Of a stretch of DNA of 64,000 nt, positions 55,076-63,886 are shown piece by piece. A program made the translations under genes and the position numbers. Origin of the DNA: Parahaliea aestuarii (GTDB lineage Bacteria > Pseudomonadota > Gammaproteobacteria > Pseudomonadales > Halieaceae). Location of the stretch: the NCBI RefSeq assembly GCF_008064635.1, contig NZ_VRYZ01000008.1:216892-280891 (forward strand). The letters run 5' to 3'. Each line of letters opens with the position of its first letter. The stretch's first letter is position 1. The notes under the pieces are model-generated. The model ran no database searches and was not told where the DNA came from. It saw only the letters and a list, made by a program, of their open reading frames with translations.

Positions 55076-58000
55076 ATGGAACTCAGGCTGGGCAATATCA
55101 GGATCACGATCAGGATGACCGTGGTACTGATTTTCATGCTGGCAACGCTGCTGACGGCGGCGCTGGCCATCGGCCTGCAGTACTACTTCGGCCGCCAGCT
55201 GGCCCGGGAAGCCACCACCGAACTGTTCACCCTGGCCTCCGGCGCTCTGATGACGGAACAGATGAATTTCGCCGTCGGCAATGCCAGTACCCTCAACCTG
55301 CTGGCAGAGAATGAAGCACTGCTCACCGGGGACGACGAAGGGAAGATGCTGGAAACCTTCGCCCAGGCCCTGATCACCAATCCCCTGCTGTACGGCATTT
55401 ATATCGGCCGTGCGGATGGCAGCATGGTGGAGTTGGTCAACCTCGACGTACAACCGGGCCTGCGGCGCTTTCATCTGGCGACGCCGGACGATCGCTGGCT
55501 GGCGATCAGGGTCACCCCTGGCCAGGAAAAGGCAACCCGTAGCTTCCACTACCTCAACGCCGACCTGGTCGAGCGGGTGCAACGCAGTGAACAGGTAAAC
55601 TACGACCCCAGCGCCCGCAACTGGTACAGCAAGGCGATGGAGAACAAGGGCCAGCTGCACCGGACGGATGTCTACCTGTTCTCACAACTCGGCGCTCCCG
55701 GTCGCACGGTGTCACGCCGGGTAGGCAACAGCGACATAGTGGTTGCCCTGGACTTTACCCTGGAATCCATTTCCAACTGGCTGCGACAACAGCAGATAGC
55801 GGAATTTGGCGACATTTATATTTACCGCGCCGACGGTACCGTAATGGGCACCTCCGCCCGCACCGGTGAGCAGCGTGCACTTGCTGCCAATGGTTTGCTG
55901 TCGCTAAACCGCGAAGAACGCGCACTGATGGAACGCCTGTCACCCATCACCGTTTCCAATGAGATGGATTGGCCACCCTTTGACTACGCACTGACTGGAC
56001 AGCCCCGGGGCTATTCCATTGATCTGATCCAGTTAATTGCCGAAGAACTGGGACTCGAAGTGGAGTTCGTCAACGGCTACACCTGGTCAGAGCTGGTGGA
56101 ACGCTTTCGCGAAGGCCGCATCGACCTCTTGCATTCCGTTTTGCTGACTGCCGACAACGCCCAGTGGGGACAAGCCTCCGACGCCTACTTCACACTGCCC
56201 TACGCCATCGTCACCACCCAGGGGCACAAACCCGTCTCCAGCCTGTCCGAACTTGCCGGCCGGCAACTTGCCATTCCAGCTGGCTGGTCAGTGATTCCGG
56301 TTATACGGGAGCGCTTCCCCCAGATCGGTATCGTCGAAACTACCAGCACTCTCGCTGCCATGCGACTGGTGCGTAACGGGGAGGTTGACGCAGCGCTCGA
56401 TAACGAGGCCATCCTGCGCTACATAGAACAGCACTACTTCCTGAGCGGGCTGCAGTACCACAGTAGTGTCGATCTTGGATCGGGACCTGTGCCGGACAGT
56501 CTTCATATCCTTGCCGGCGAGCGCCTGGCTCCGGCCCTGCCGCTGATCAATCGCGCCATTGCCAACATCAGCCAGGCCCAGCGGGACGAGCTGAACCATC
56601 GCTGGCTGGATTATTCCCGGACCAGCAACGGAGCCAGTGCCGGTGTTGTCCCCACTGAAACGATGATTTCACTGATACAGTCGCCCCATCTGTTCGACAC
56701 CCTCCGTGAAGTGGTGCACGAGGGCGAGCCCCATTTCCTGTTTGTCTCGCCATCTATTGCAGCCGGTGCCGACCAACTCTACTTTGGCGTACTGGTAAAG
56801 CAGGCCGCTATCATCGGCCCCTTCCTGGAAAAGGTTAAACTGTCCGCAGCCATTACCGGCGGCCTGTTCATCCTGCTGCTGCCGCTGTGTTGGGCCTTCG
56901 CCTCTCCCATAGTCTATCCCATACGCCAGCTGGCGCTGGAGAATGACAAGATTCGCCTGCGTCGTTATGACGAAGTGAATCGACTGCCTTCACGTGTGCG
57001 GGAAATCGACGACCTGTCCGATTCCATGGTCAGTATGGTGCAGGCCATCCAGGCCCACGAGGCCGCGCAACGGGAGTTGATGGACGCCTTCATCCGCCTT
57101 ATCGCCCAGGCCATCGACGACAAATCACCCTATACCGGCGGACACTGTGAGCGGGTGCCGGAACTGGCCCTGATGCTGGCCAAGCACGCTTCCGACTCCC
57201 AACTCCCGGCCTTTCGCGACTTCAAGCTCGACAGCCAGGAGCAGTGGCGCGAATTCCGCATCGCCGCCTGGCTCCACGACTGCGGCAAAATCACCACGCC
57301 CGAGCACGTGGTCGACAAGGGCAGCAAGCTGGAAACCATCTACAACCGCATTCACGAAATACGCACCCGCTTCGAAGTGCTGTGGCGGGATGCCGAGATC
57401 AGCTACCTCAAGGCCTGCCTGGCGGACCCCGAAGCAGAAGCGGAGCATCGCAAGACGCTGGTGGCCTCGCAGCGGCAACTGGTGGATGACTTTACCTTCG
57501 TTGCCGAGTGCAACGTGGGCGGGGAATTCCTGGGTGACGACGCCCAGGCGCGGCTGCGCCAGATCGCCGCAACGACCTGGCAGCGTCACTTTGACAACTG
57601 CATCGGCCTGTCGCCAGTGGAAGAACTGCGCCAACCCCTGCAAAAAGTGCCGCTCCCCGCCACCGAGCCTCTGCTGGCGGACCGCCCCGAGCACATCATT
57701 CAGCGCACTCACAGCACGCACTATCCGCCCGAATACGGGATCAACATGGATATCCCCGAACATCTCTACAATCTCGGGGAAATCTACAACCTGTCCATCT
57801 CACGCGGCACGCTGACAGCCGAGGACCGCTTCAAGATCAACGAGCATATGATCAGCACCATCAAGATGCTGGAGAGCCTGCCTTTCCCCGATGAACTGCA
57901 GAACGTGCCGCGCTACGCCTCAACCCACCACGAGACCATGAAAGGCACCGGCTATCCGCGCAGGCTGCCCGGCTCAGAGCTGAGTGTGCCGGAGCGCCTG

Positions 58001-58240
58001 CTGGCAGTGGCCGACGTCTTCGAGGCACTGACCGCCGCAGACCGGCCCTACAAGAAGGCCAAGCCGGTCAGTGTGGCAGTGGATATCCTGCACAAGATGG
58101 TGGAGGACAACCACATCGACCGCGACAGCTTCGAGCTGTTTATCCGTAAGAAAGTCTATCTGCAGTATGCCCAGCGCTACCTCGCGCCTGAGCAGATTGA
58201 CGAGGTGGACCGCGCAAGTTACCTGGGCCGTGCACTGTAA
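55076..58240 (+). CDS. Membrane sensor with Cache, SBP3 and HD-GYP domains (copy 1)
   Basis: The 1054-residue protein has an N-terminal membrane helix (~10-38), a Cache-like extracytoplasmic domain (PSARNWYSKAMENKG), a periplasmic solute-binding (SBP_bac_3) domain (~285-525; SNEMDWPPFDYALTG, LDNEAILRYIEQHY), a second membrane helix (~590-620) and a cytoplasmic HD-GYP. HD-GYP enzymes hydrolyse c-di-GMP. HD is at 734-735 (WLHDCGK) and GYP at 959-961 (GTGYP), about 160 residues further apart than usual. From base 57001 the DNA is nearly identical to copy 2. Its stop is 1 base before the porin start. Confidence 0.88.
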   Translation: MELRLGNIRITIRMTVVLIFMLATLLTAALAIGLQYYFGRQLAREATTELFTLASGALMTEQMNFAVGNASTLNLLAENEALLTGDDEGKMLETFAQALITNPLLYGIYIGRADGSMVELVNLDVQPGLRRFHLATPDDRWLAIRVTPGQEKATRSFHYLNADLVERVQRSEQVNYDPSARNWYSKAMENKGQLHRTDVYLFSQLGAPGRTVSRRVGNSDIVVALDFTLESISNWLRQQQIAEFGDIYIYRADGTVMGTSARTGEQRALAANGLLSLNREERALMERLSPITVSNEMDWPPFDYALTGQPRGYSIDLIQLIAEELGLEVEFVNGYTWSELVERFREGRIDLLHSVLLTADNAQWGQASDAYFTLPYAIVTTQGHKPVSSLSELAGRQLAIPAGWSVIPVIRERFPQIGIVETTSTLAAMRLVRNGEVDAALDNEAILRYIEQHYFLSGLQYHSSVDLGSGPVPDSLHILAGERLAPALPLINRAIANISQAQRDELNHRWLDYSRTSNGASAGVVPTETMISLIQSPHLFDTLREVVHEGEPHFLFVSPSIAAGADQLYFGVLVKQAAIIGPFLEKVKLSAAITGGLFILLLPLCWAFASPIVYPIRQLALENDKIRLRRYDEVNRLPSRVREIDDLSDSMVSMVQAIQAHEAAQRELMDAFIRLIAQAIDDKSPYTGGHCERVPELALMLAKHASDSQLPAFRDFKLDSQEQWREFRIAAWLHDCGKITTPEHVVDKGSKLETIYNRIHEIRTRFEVLWRDAEISYLKACLADPEAEAEHRKTLVASQRQLVDDFTFVAECNVGGEFLGDDAQARLRQIAATTWQRHFDNCIGLSPVEELRQPLQKVPLPATEPLLADRPEHIIQRTHSTHYPPEYGINMDIPEHLYNLGEIYNLSISRGTLTAEDRFKINEHMISTIKMLESLPFPDELQNVPRYASTHHETMKGTGYPRRLPGSELSVPERLLAVADVFEALTAADRPYKKAKPVSVAVDILHKMVEDNHIDRDSFELFIRKKVYLQYAQRYLAPEQIDEVDRASYLGRAL
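57001..58146 (+). repeat. Long direct repeat, copy A (3' part of HD-GYP gene 1)
   Basis: From 57035 to 58146, 1112 bases match 61568-62679 with only two differences seen (58012 C/G and 58095 A/G); 57001-57024 also matches, with five mismatches between 57025 and 57034. Shifted reading frames also translate identically, supporting identity at the DNA level and not only in protein. The upstream halves of the two genes are clearly diverged. Confidence 0.93.
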
Positions 58241-58241
58241 C

Positions 58242-59624
58242 GTGGTCGCCCCTTTTGGCCTGCTGGCCTTCTGCTGCCTTGCTGTACCGCTGCGGGCAGA
58301 GAGCATCAGTGAACTTGAAGCACGGGTGGCAGATCTGCAGGCGCGATTGAACGCGGCAGAGCGGGATCTACAGGCTGCCCGGGACGCCGCGAGCAAATCC
58401 CGGGAAGAGTCGGAGGTACTGCGGGCCGAATTGCAGCGCAACCGCGAGGCCAACGCCGGCTTTAGTATCGGGCCGCTGACCATTGGTGGCGCCATGCGCG
58501 TAAACTATGTATACGGCAGTTACGAGGGCTACGATGATGGCCCCAGCCGCGCCGGACACGGCGGCAATGTCGAGCTGGATACTTTCCGTATCAACATGGC
58601 GCTCGAACAGGGGCCACTGGTCGGCAAGCTGGAATATCGCTGGTATCCGGCCGGCAGCGGCCAGAACTACAGTTTCCTGCATACCGGCTGGCTCGGCTAT
58701 CGCCTGTCGTCGCAGAGTCACCTGGAGCTGGGTGTGAATCGTGTCCCCTTCGGCGCCGGCCCCTACGGCATCAGCCAGAGCTATTTTTTCGACCAGCATT
58801 ACTATGTGGGCCTTTCGGACGACCCCGACCTCGGCGCAAAGTACAGCTATGCGGGCGACGACTGGGCCGTTGATCTGGGCTACTACGTCCACAATGAACC
58901 GAGCTTTTCTGGCCGCAGTGAAGACAGCACCCGTTACGGCTACGACGTGGTGCGCTGGCGAGAAAGCATCGACAGCGACGGCAACGTGACTTTCAACGGC
59001 GCGCGCAGTGGCTTTCGCGAAGCCGACCAGTTCAACCTGCGCCTCATCCGCTACCTCCGCTCTGAATATGGCGACACAGCTATCGGCGCCTCCCTGCAGT
59101 ACGGCGGACTCGATGGCACAAATGTCGATGACGGCGAACACTGGGCAGCGGCCATGCACCTGGTCCAGAATATCGGAGACCTGACCATTGGCTTTCAGGC
59201 CAGCCGCTATGAGTATCACATCAGCGCCGACAACCCCTGGCGCAGTGACGACCTGATTCCAATGGGCGCCTACGACTTCGCCTGGCCAGTCGCCGCCCAG
59301 GCCTGGGTGCCAGCCATTTCCGTCAGCTACAAGCTGGTGACCAGCAACATACCCTGGCTCGACTCCATTCGCCCCTACCTGGAATGGAGCAGTATCGTAA
59401 AGGATGAGGACAGCTTCAACGACAGCCAACTGGTGGTAGTCGGCGCGGCACTGGCACGAGGTGGCTGGTATATCTACAGCGAAATGACCTATTCGGACGG
59501 TAACTATTTCATCGGCAACGAAGGCGACGACTACAGCCGAATCGACATGGTGAACGACTTTGGCGTCTCCGGAAACAATCGCTGGGACTATCGCTTTAAT
59601 ATCAACTTCGGCTATTACTACTAA
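58242..59624 (+). CDS. Outer membrane porin (OprO/OprP-like) with N-terminal coiled coil
   Basis: A ~460-residue protein with a signal peptide (LLAFCCLAVPLRA), a short coiled coil (ISELEARVADLQARLNAAE) as in trimeric porins, and a beta-barrel of alternating aromatic strands ending in F-NINFGYYY, with a terminal aromatic residue needed for outer-membrane assembly. It resembles phosphate-selective porins. GTG 58242 was chosen for the best signal peptide; GTG 58230, overlapping the previous gene, is an alternative. Neither has a clear ribosome-binding site, so translation is probably coupled. It overlaps HD-GYP 2 by 1 base. Confidence 0.82.
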   Translation: MVAPFGLLAFCCLAVPLRAESISELEARVADLQARLNAAERDLQAARDAASKSREESEVLRAELQRNREANAGFSIGPLTIGGAMRVNYVYGSYEGYDDGPSRAGHGGNVELDTFRINMALEQGPLVGKLEYRWYPAGSGQNYSFLHTGWLGYRLSSQSHLELGVNRVPFGAGPYGISQSYFFDQHYYVGLSDDPDLGAKYSYAGDDWAVDLGYYVHNEPSFSGRSEDSTRYGYDVVRWRESIDSDGNVTFNGARSGFREADQFNLRLIRYLRSEYGDTAIGASLQYGGLDGTNVDDGEHWAAAMHLVQNIGDLTIGFQASRYEYHISADNPWRSDDLIPMGAYDFAWPVAAQAWVPAISVSYKLVTSNIPWLDSIRPYLEWSSIVKDEDSFNDSQLVVVGAALARGGWYIYSEMTYSDGNYFIGNEGDDYSRIDMVNDFGVSGNNRWDYRFNINFGYYY

Positions 59625-62600
59625 TGGCCTTCCGTATTCCGATCCGCATTGCGGTGGTCACAATTTTCGTTCTGGCCACACTGACTACCACTGGCATTGC
59701 CCTGGGGCTGCAGTACTACTTCAGTCAGACACTGGCCAAATCCGCCGCCACCAATCTCTACACCACCAGTGCCAATGGCATAGGCCTCGCGTATAACGCG
59801 ACCCTTGAACGCACTGATTCGGTCATCCGGCTGCTGAGTACCAATACCAAACTACTGCAAACTGATGCCCGCGATGAACAGCTGCAATTGTTCCGGCGCA
59901 CGCTGGAATACAATAACGCCCTCTACGGCCTGTATATCGGCCGGTCGGACGGCAGCTTCCTGGAGCTGATCAACCTCAACCACAGCACCGACACACGCAG
60001 CCATCTACTGGCGACGGTAAGTGATCGCTGGGTCATCGTTGAAATCAGCAGTGCAGGGAGCGAACGTCAGCGACAGTTTACCTACCTCGACGAGCATTGG
60101 CAGGTGCGTGCAACCCGCTCGGAAGCGACCGACTACGATGTCCGCAACCGCGACTGGTATCGCCAGGCACTTGCCAAACCCGGGGTATACCTCAGTGCCC
60201 CCTACCTTTTCGCCCACCTCGGCGCGCCGGGGCAGACTACCTCCGCACGCGTCCTGGACAGCGGTGTAGTGGTAGCCATCGACCGCACCCTGGCCGCCGT
60301 CTCCGAAAGCCTGGCAAAGCAGGATCTCCCCAGAGGCAGCGAGCTGTATATCTACGACGAACAGGGAGGGCTCGTCGCCTCTTCGTTGCGCCAGCAGGAC
60401 AAATTTGCCAGCATTCCTGTGCCACAACTCACTCTCAGCTCCGATGAGCAAGCCTTTGTCGATAGCCTGCCAGCGCTTAAAGTCTCCAACGAAATGGACT
60501 GGCCACCCATAGACTATGCGGTACTCGGTGAGCCCCGGGGCTACGCAGTGGATGTCATCCACCTGATCGGCGCCATGACCGGCCTGAAATTCAACTTTGT
60601 AAATGGCATGACATGGCCCTCACTGATCAGCGAGTTCCGCGACGGCACGCTGGATATTCTTCAACCCATCGGTATTACCGAGCAAAACCGCAACTGGGGC
60701 GAAGTCATCGACAGTTTTATGCAGCTGCCGCTGGCACTGGTGACAACGCGCGACAAAGCACAACTGCGGTCACTTGCGGAACTCTCCGGTAAACAGATCG
60801 CTATCCCCAAGGGCTGGGCTGTGGCCAGCATGGTGCGCGATTACTTTCCGGAGATCACTATTGTTGAGACCGACAGTCCCGCCGATTCCCTGCGCCGGGT
60901 GCGCGATGGCGAAGTGTTCGCGACCCTGGATAACGAGCCGATTCTGCGCTATGTGCAAAGCCACTACTACATCAACGGCCTGCGTTATCACAGCAACCTG
61001 GATTTCGGCGGCCACCCGGTTCCCGATGAAATGTCCATGCTGGTACAGCCGGGTCAGCTGCAACTGGCGCACTTGCTGAATCGGGCCATTGCCGCCATCG
61101 GCCCCGAACAACGGCAGGCACTTGCGGCCAAGTGGCTGACCGAGGACAACCAGCAAACCGAAAACATAGACGCAGGAACTGTCCCTCTGGACCTGATGAT
61201 AAGCGCAGCAAGCGACCAGAAGCTGCAGTCCCGGCTGATACCTGCCCACTATCGCAGCAAGCAATATTTCACCTACGTGGAGCCGCTACTAAGCCATGAG
61301 AGCAGTCGCTGGTATCTCGGCGTGCTGGTTCCACGGGAGGCGGTGCTCGCCCCATTCAACGAAAAGGTCTGGCTGTCCGTGATTCTGACCGGAATCATGC
61401 TGCTGTTGCTGCTTCCCTTTTCATGGGTCTTCGCCGCCCCCATTGTCGAACCTATCAAACACCTCGCCGTCGAAAACGAGAAGGTTCGACGGCGCGAGTA
61501 CGACGCAGTTGTAAACTACCCGTCGCGTATCAAGGAAATCGACGACCTGTCCGATTCTGTGTTCAACATGGTGCAGGCCATCCAGGCCCACGAGGCCGCG
61601 CAACGGGAGTTGATGGACGCCTTCATCCGCCTTATCGCCCAGGCCATCGACGACAAATCACCCTATACCGGCGGACACTGTGAGCGGGTGCCGGAACTGG
61701 CCCTGATGCTGGCCAAGCACGCTTCCGACTCCCAACTCCCGGCCTTTCGCGACTTCAAGCTCGACAGCCAGGAGCAGTGGCGCGAATTCCGCATCGCCGC
61801 CTGGCTCCACGACTGCGGCAAAATCACCACGCCCGAGCACGTGGTCGACAAGGGCAGCAAGCTGGAAACCATCTACAACCGCATTCACGAAATACGCACC
61901 CGCTTCGAAGTGCTGTGGCGGGATGCCGAGATCAGCTACCTCAAGGCCTGCCTGGCGGACCCCGAAGCAGAAGCGGAGCATCGCAAGACGCTGGTGGCCT
62001 CGCAGCGGCAACTGGTGGATGACTTTACCTTCGTTGCCGAGTGCAACGTGGGCGGGGAATTCCTGGGTGACGACGCCCAGGCGCGGCTGCGCCAGATCGC
62101 CGCAACGACCTGGCAGCGTCACTTTGACAACTGCATCGGCCTGTCGCCAGTGGAAGAACTGCGCCAACCCCTGCAAAAAGTGCCGCTCCCCGCCACCGAG
62201 CCTCTGCTGGCGGACCGCCCCGAGCACATCATTCAGCGCACTCACAGCACGCACTATCCGCCCGAATACGGGATCAACATGGATATCCCCGAACATCTCT
62301 ACAATCTCGGGGAAATCTACAACCTGTCCATCTCACGCGGCACGCTGACAGCCGAGGACCGCTTCAAGATCAACGAGCATATGATCAGCACCATCAAGAT
62401 GCTGGAGAGCCTGCCTTTCCCCGATGAACTGCAGAACGTGCCGCGCTACGCCTCAACCCACCACGAGACCATGAAAGGCACCGGCTATCCGCGCAGGCTG
62501 CCCGGCTCAGAGCTGAGTGTGCCGGAGCGCCTGCTGGCAGTGGCGGACGTCTTCGAGGCACTGACCGCCGCAGACCGGCCCTACAAGAAGGCCAAGCCGG

Positions 62601-62764
62601 TCAGTGTGGCAGTGGATATCCTGCACAGGATGGTGGAGGACAACCACATCGACCGCGACAGCTTCGAGCTGTTTATCCGCAACGGGGTTTATCTCGAGTA
62701 CGCCGAGCAATACCTAGCCCCGGAGCAGATCGACACCATAGACGAATCAACCTACCTCGGCTAG
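59624..62764 (+). CDS. Membrane sensor with Cache, SBP3 and HD-GYP domains (copy 2)
   Basis: The 1046-residue paralogue has the same architecture: membrane helix (~8-32), Cache-like domain (DVRNRDWYRQALAKPG), SBP3 domain (SNEMDWPPIDYAVLG; LDNEPILRYVQSHY), second helix (~580-605) and HD-GYP (HD 729-730, GYP from 954). The sensor half is only moderately similar to copy 1, so a different ligand is likely, but the HD-GYP half is nearly identical. The start overlaps the porin stop (TAATG), so all three genes are one unit. It is convergent with msrBA, 4 bases apart. Confidence 0.88.
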   Translation: MAFRIPIRIAVVTIFVLATLTTTGIALGLQYYFSQTLAKSAATNLYTTSANGIGLAYNATLERTDSVIRLLSTNTKLLQTDARDEQLQLFRRTLEYNNALYGLYIGRSDGSFLELINLNHSTDTRSHLLATVSDRWVIVEISSAGSERQRQFTYLDEHWQVRATRSEATDYDVRNRDWYRQALAKPGVYLSAPYLFAHLGAPGQTTSARVLDSGVVVAIDRTLAAVSESLAKQDLPRGSELYIYDEQGGLVASSLRQQDKFASIPVPQLTLSSDEQAFVDSLPALKVSNEMDWPPIDYAVLGEPRGYAVDVIHLIGAMTGLKFNFVNGMTWPSLISEFRDGTLDILQPIGITEQNRNWGEVIDSFMQLPLALVTTRDKAQLRSLAELSGKQIAIPKGWAVASMVRDYFPEITIVETDSPADSLRRVRDGEVFATLDNEPILRYVQSHYYINGLRYHSNLDFGGHPVPDEMSMLVQPGQLQLAHLLNRAIAAIGPEQRQALAAKWLTEDNQQTENIDAGTVPLDLMISAASDQKLQSRLIPAHYRSKQYFTYVEPLLSHESSRWYLGVLVPREAVLAPFNEKVWLSVILTGIMLLLLLPFSWVFAAPIVEPIKHLAVENEKVRRREYDAVVNYPSRIKEIDDLSDSVFNMVQAIQAHEAAQRELMDAFIRLIAQAIDDKSPYTGGHCERVPELALMLAKHASDSQLPAFRDFKLDSQEQWREFRIAAWLHDCGKITTPEHVVDKGSKLETIYNRIHEIRTRFEVLWRDAEISYLKACLADPEAEAEHRKTLVASQRQLVDDFTFVAECNVGGEFLGDDAQARLRQIAATTWQRHFDNCIGLSPVEELRQPLQKVPLPATEPLLADRPEHIIQRTHSTHYPPEYGINMDIPEHLYNLGEIYNLSISRGTLTAEDRFKINEHMISTIKMLESLPFPDELQNVPRYASTHHETMKGTGYPRRLPGSELSVPERLLAVADVFEALTAADRPYKKAKPVSVAVDILHRMVEDNHIDRDSFELFIRNGVYLEYAEQYLAPEQIDTIDESTYLG
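61534..62679 (+). repeat. Long direct repeat, copy B (3' part of HD-GYP gene 2)
   Basis: The partner of 57001-58146, with an offset of exactly 4533 bases (a multiple of three), so the reading frames coincide. The identity stops abruptly at both ends, with different sequence after 62679. Confidence 0.93.
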
Positions 62765-62768
62765 GCAT

Positions 62769-63641
62769 TCAAAAGCGCGGGGTGTAGAAGTGGCAGTAAG
62801 GTTCCTTGCCGGTTTTTACATAATAGTTCTGGTGGTATTCCTCAGCCTTCCAGAAACGACAGAGCGGCAGGACCCTGGTAGCAACATCCATGCCCTTGCC
62901 CTCAAGGATAGCAACCAGCTTTTCTATGATTTCCCGCTCCGAGTCATCACCCACAAACACGGCAGAGGCATATTGTTCACCTAGATCCGGGCCCTGACCA
63001 TCAACCTGCGTCGGATCGTGGATCTCAAAGAACAGTTTTGCCAGTGTTTCGTAGTCAACACGCCGAGGGTCATAGCTGACCTCTACGGCCTCTAGATGAC
63101 CAGTGGTCTTATTACAGACCTCGCGGTAGCTCGGGTTTTCCTGGTGCCCTCCCATATAACCGGACACCACATCCAGCACACCGTCCTGCTGCCGCATGAG
63201 ATGTTCCACACCCCAGAAGCAACCTCCCGCAAAGTACGCCTTCCGCATGGCTGTGCCCTCCCTCTGTTGCCACTCTTCATGACTGACAAATATCATCGAT
63301 ACGGAATTTACGCAGTGACGGACATTCTTGACCGTCAGCATCTCGCCCTGAAAGACATGCCCGAGATGCCCATCGCAGTGGGCACAAAGTATCTCGGTGC
63401 GCCGACCATCGGCATCCACTTCTCTCCGCACTGCGCCGGCTATCTCGTCGTCGAAGCTGGGCCACCCACAATGCGAGGGAAACTTGTCTTCGGAACGGTA
63501 CAACGGTGCTTCACAGCGGCGGCAAAGGTAAAGGCCCGCCCCAAAAAAATCATCGTACTGACCGCTGAAAGGGCGTTCAGTGCCTTTCTCGACAATGACC
63601 CTGTGTTCTTCCGGGGTCAATGGCTTCCAATCATCACTCAT
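62769..63641 (-). CDS. msrBA: Methionine sulfoxide reductase, MsrB-MsrA fusion
   Basis: About 290 residues. The N-terminal half is MsrB with zinc cysteines (CRRC and CAHC), GWPSFDD, and the catalytic Cys in [11 protein letters not shown]. The C-terminal half is MsrA with the catalytic Cys in [13 protein letters not shown] and the conserved [14 protein letters not shown]. It repairs both sulfoxide forms of methionine; no signal peptide, so cytoplasmic. The order MsrB-MsrA is the reverse of many fusions. ATG 63641 was chosen; a reading from 63701 adds unmatched residues. Confidence 0.93.
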   Translation of the reverse strand: MSDDWKPLTPEEHRVIVEKGTERPFSGQYDDFFGAGLYLCRRCEAPLYRSEDKFPSHCGWPSFDDEIAGAVRREVDADGRRTEILCAHCDGHLGHVFQGEMLTVKNVRHCVNSVSMIFVSHEEWQQREGTAMRKAYFAGGCFWGVEHLMRQQDGVLDVVSGYMGGHQENPSYREVCNKTTGHLEAVEVSYDPRRVDYETLAKLFFEIHDPTQVDGQGPDLGEQYASAVFVGDDSEREIIEKLVAILEGKGMDVATRVLPLCRFWKAEEYHQNYYVKTGKEPYCHFYTPRF

Positions 63642-63702
63642 ACAACTGGTTTCCTGTGTGCAAACCGGTAGAACCATACATAGGGCTTTATTTACAGGCA
63701 AT

Positions 63703-63736
63703 AAAAAACCCCGCGGTACAGCGTACCACGGGGTTT
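63703..63736 (-). terminator. Rho-independent terminator 2, distal end of the rRNA operon
   Basis: Read on the minus strand, aaaccccgtggtac pairs with gtaccgcggggttt (one G-U wobble), loop gct, followed by TTTTTT. It lies downstream of a 5S remnant. Confidence 0.88.
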
Positions 63737-63774
63737 GTATTAAAAGCCTGGCGATGACCTACTCTCACATGGGG
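63733..63774 (-). pseudogene. 5S rRNA 3'-end remnant
   Basis: These 42 bases are identical to 63874-63915, which is the 5S 3' end plus its downstream flank. The copy holds the last ~29 bases of 5S (ggcgatgacctactctcaca... on the plus strand) and then departs into unrelated sequence. It looks like what is left of a second 5S gene. Confidence 0.8.
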
Positions 63775-63844
63775 TGGTCCGGCAATCCGGGACCCCATAT
63801 AAAGCGCGGGGTCTGCCCGTGTGGGAGTATCGAACACACAAAGT

Positions 63845-63877
63845 AAAACGCCCCGACCATAACTGATCGGGGCGTTT
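63845..63877 (-). terminator. Rho-independent terminator 1, directly after the 5S gene
   Basis: An 11-bp perfect stem (aaacgccccga / tcggggcgttt) with a 10-base loop and a T-run on the minus strand (taaaa on the plus strand). It ends the 5S transcript. Confidence 0.92.
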
Positions 63878-63886
63878 GTATTAAAA

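Noticed and set aside
63776..63846. tRNA gene between the two terminators (ttcgatactcccac on the minus strand looked T-loop-like)
   Set aside because: No 5-bp T-stem with a 7-base loop can be drawn, and there is no acceptor or anticodon stem; it is unassigned spacer around the 5S remnant.
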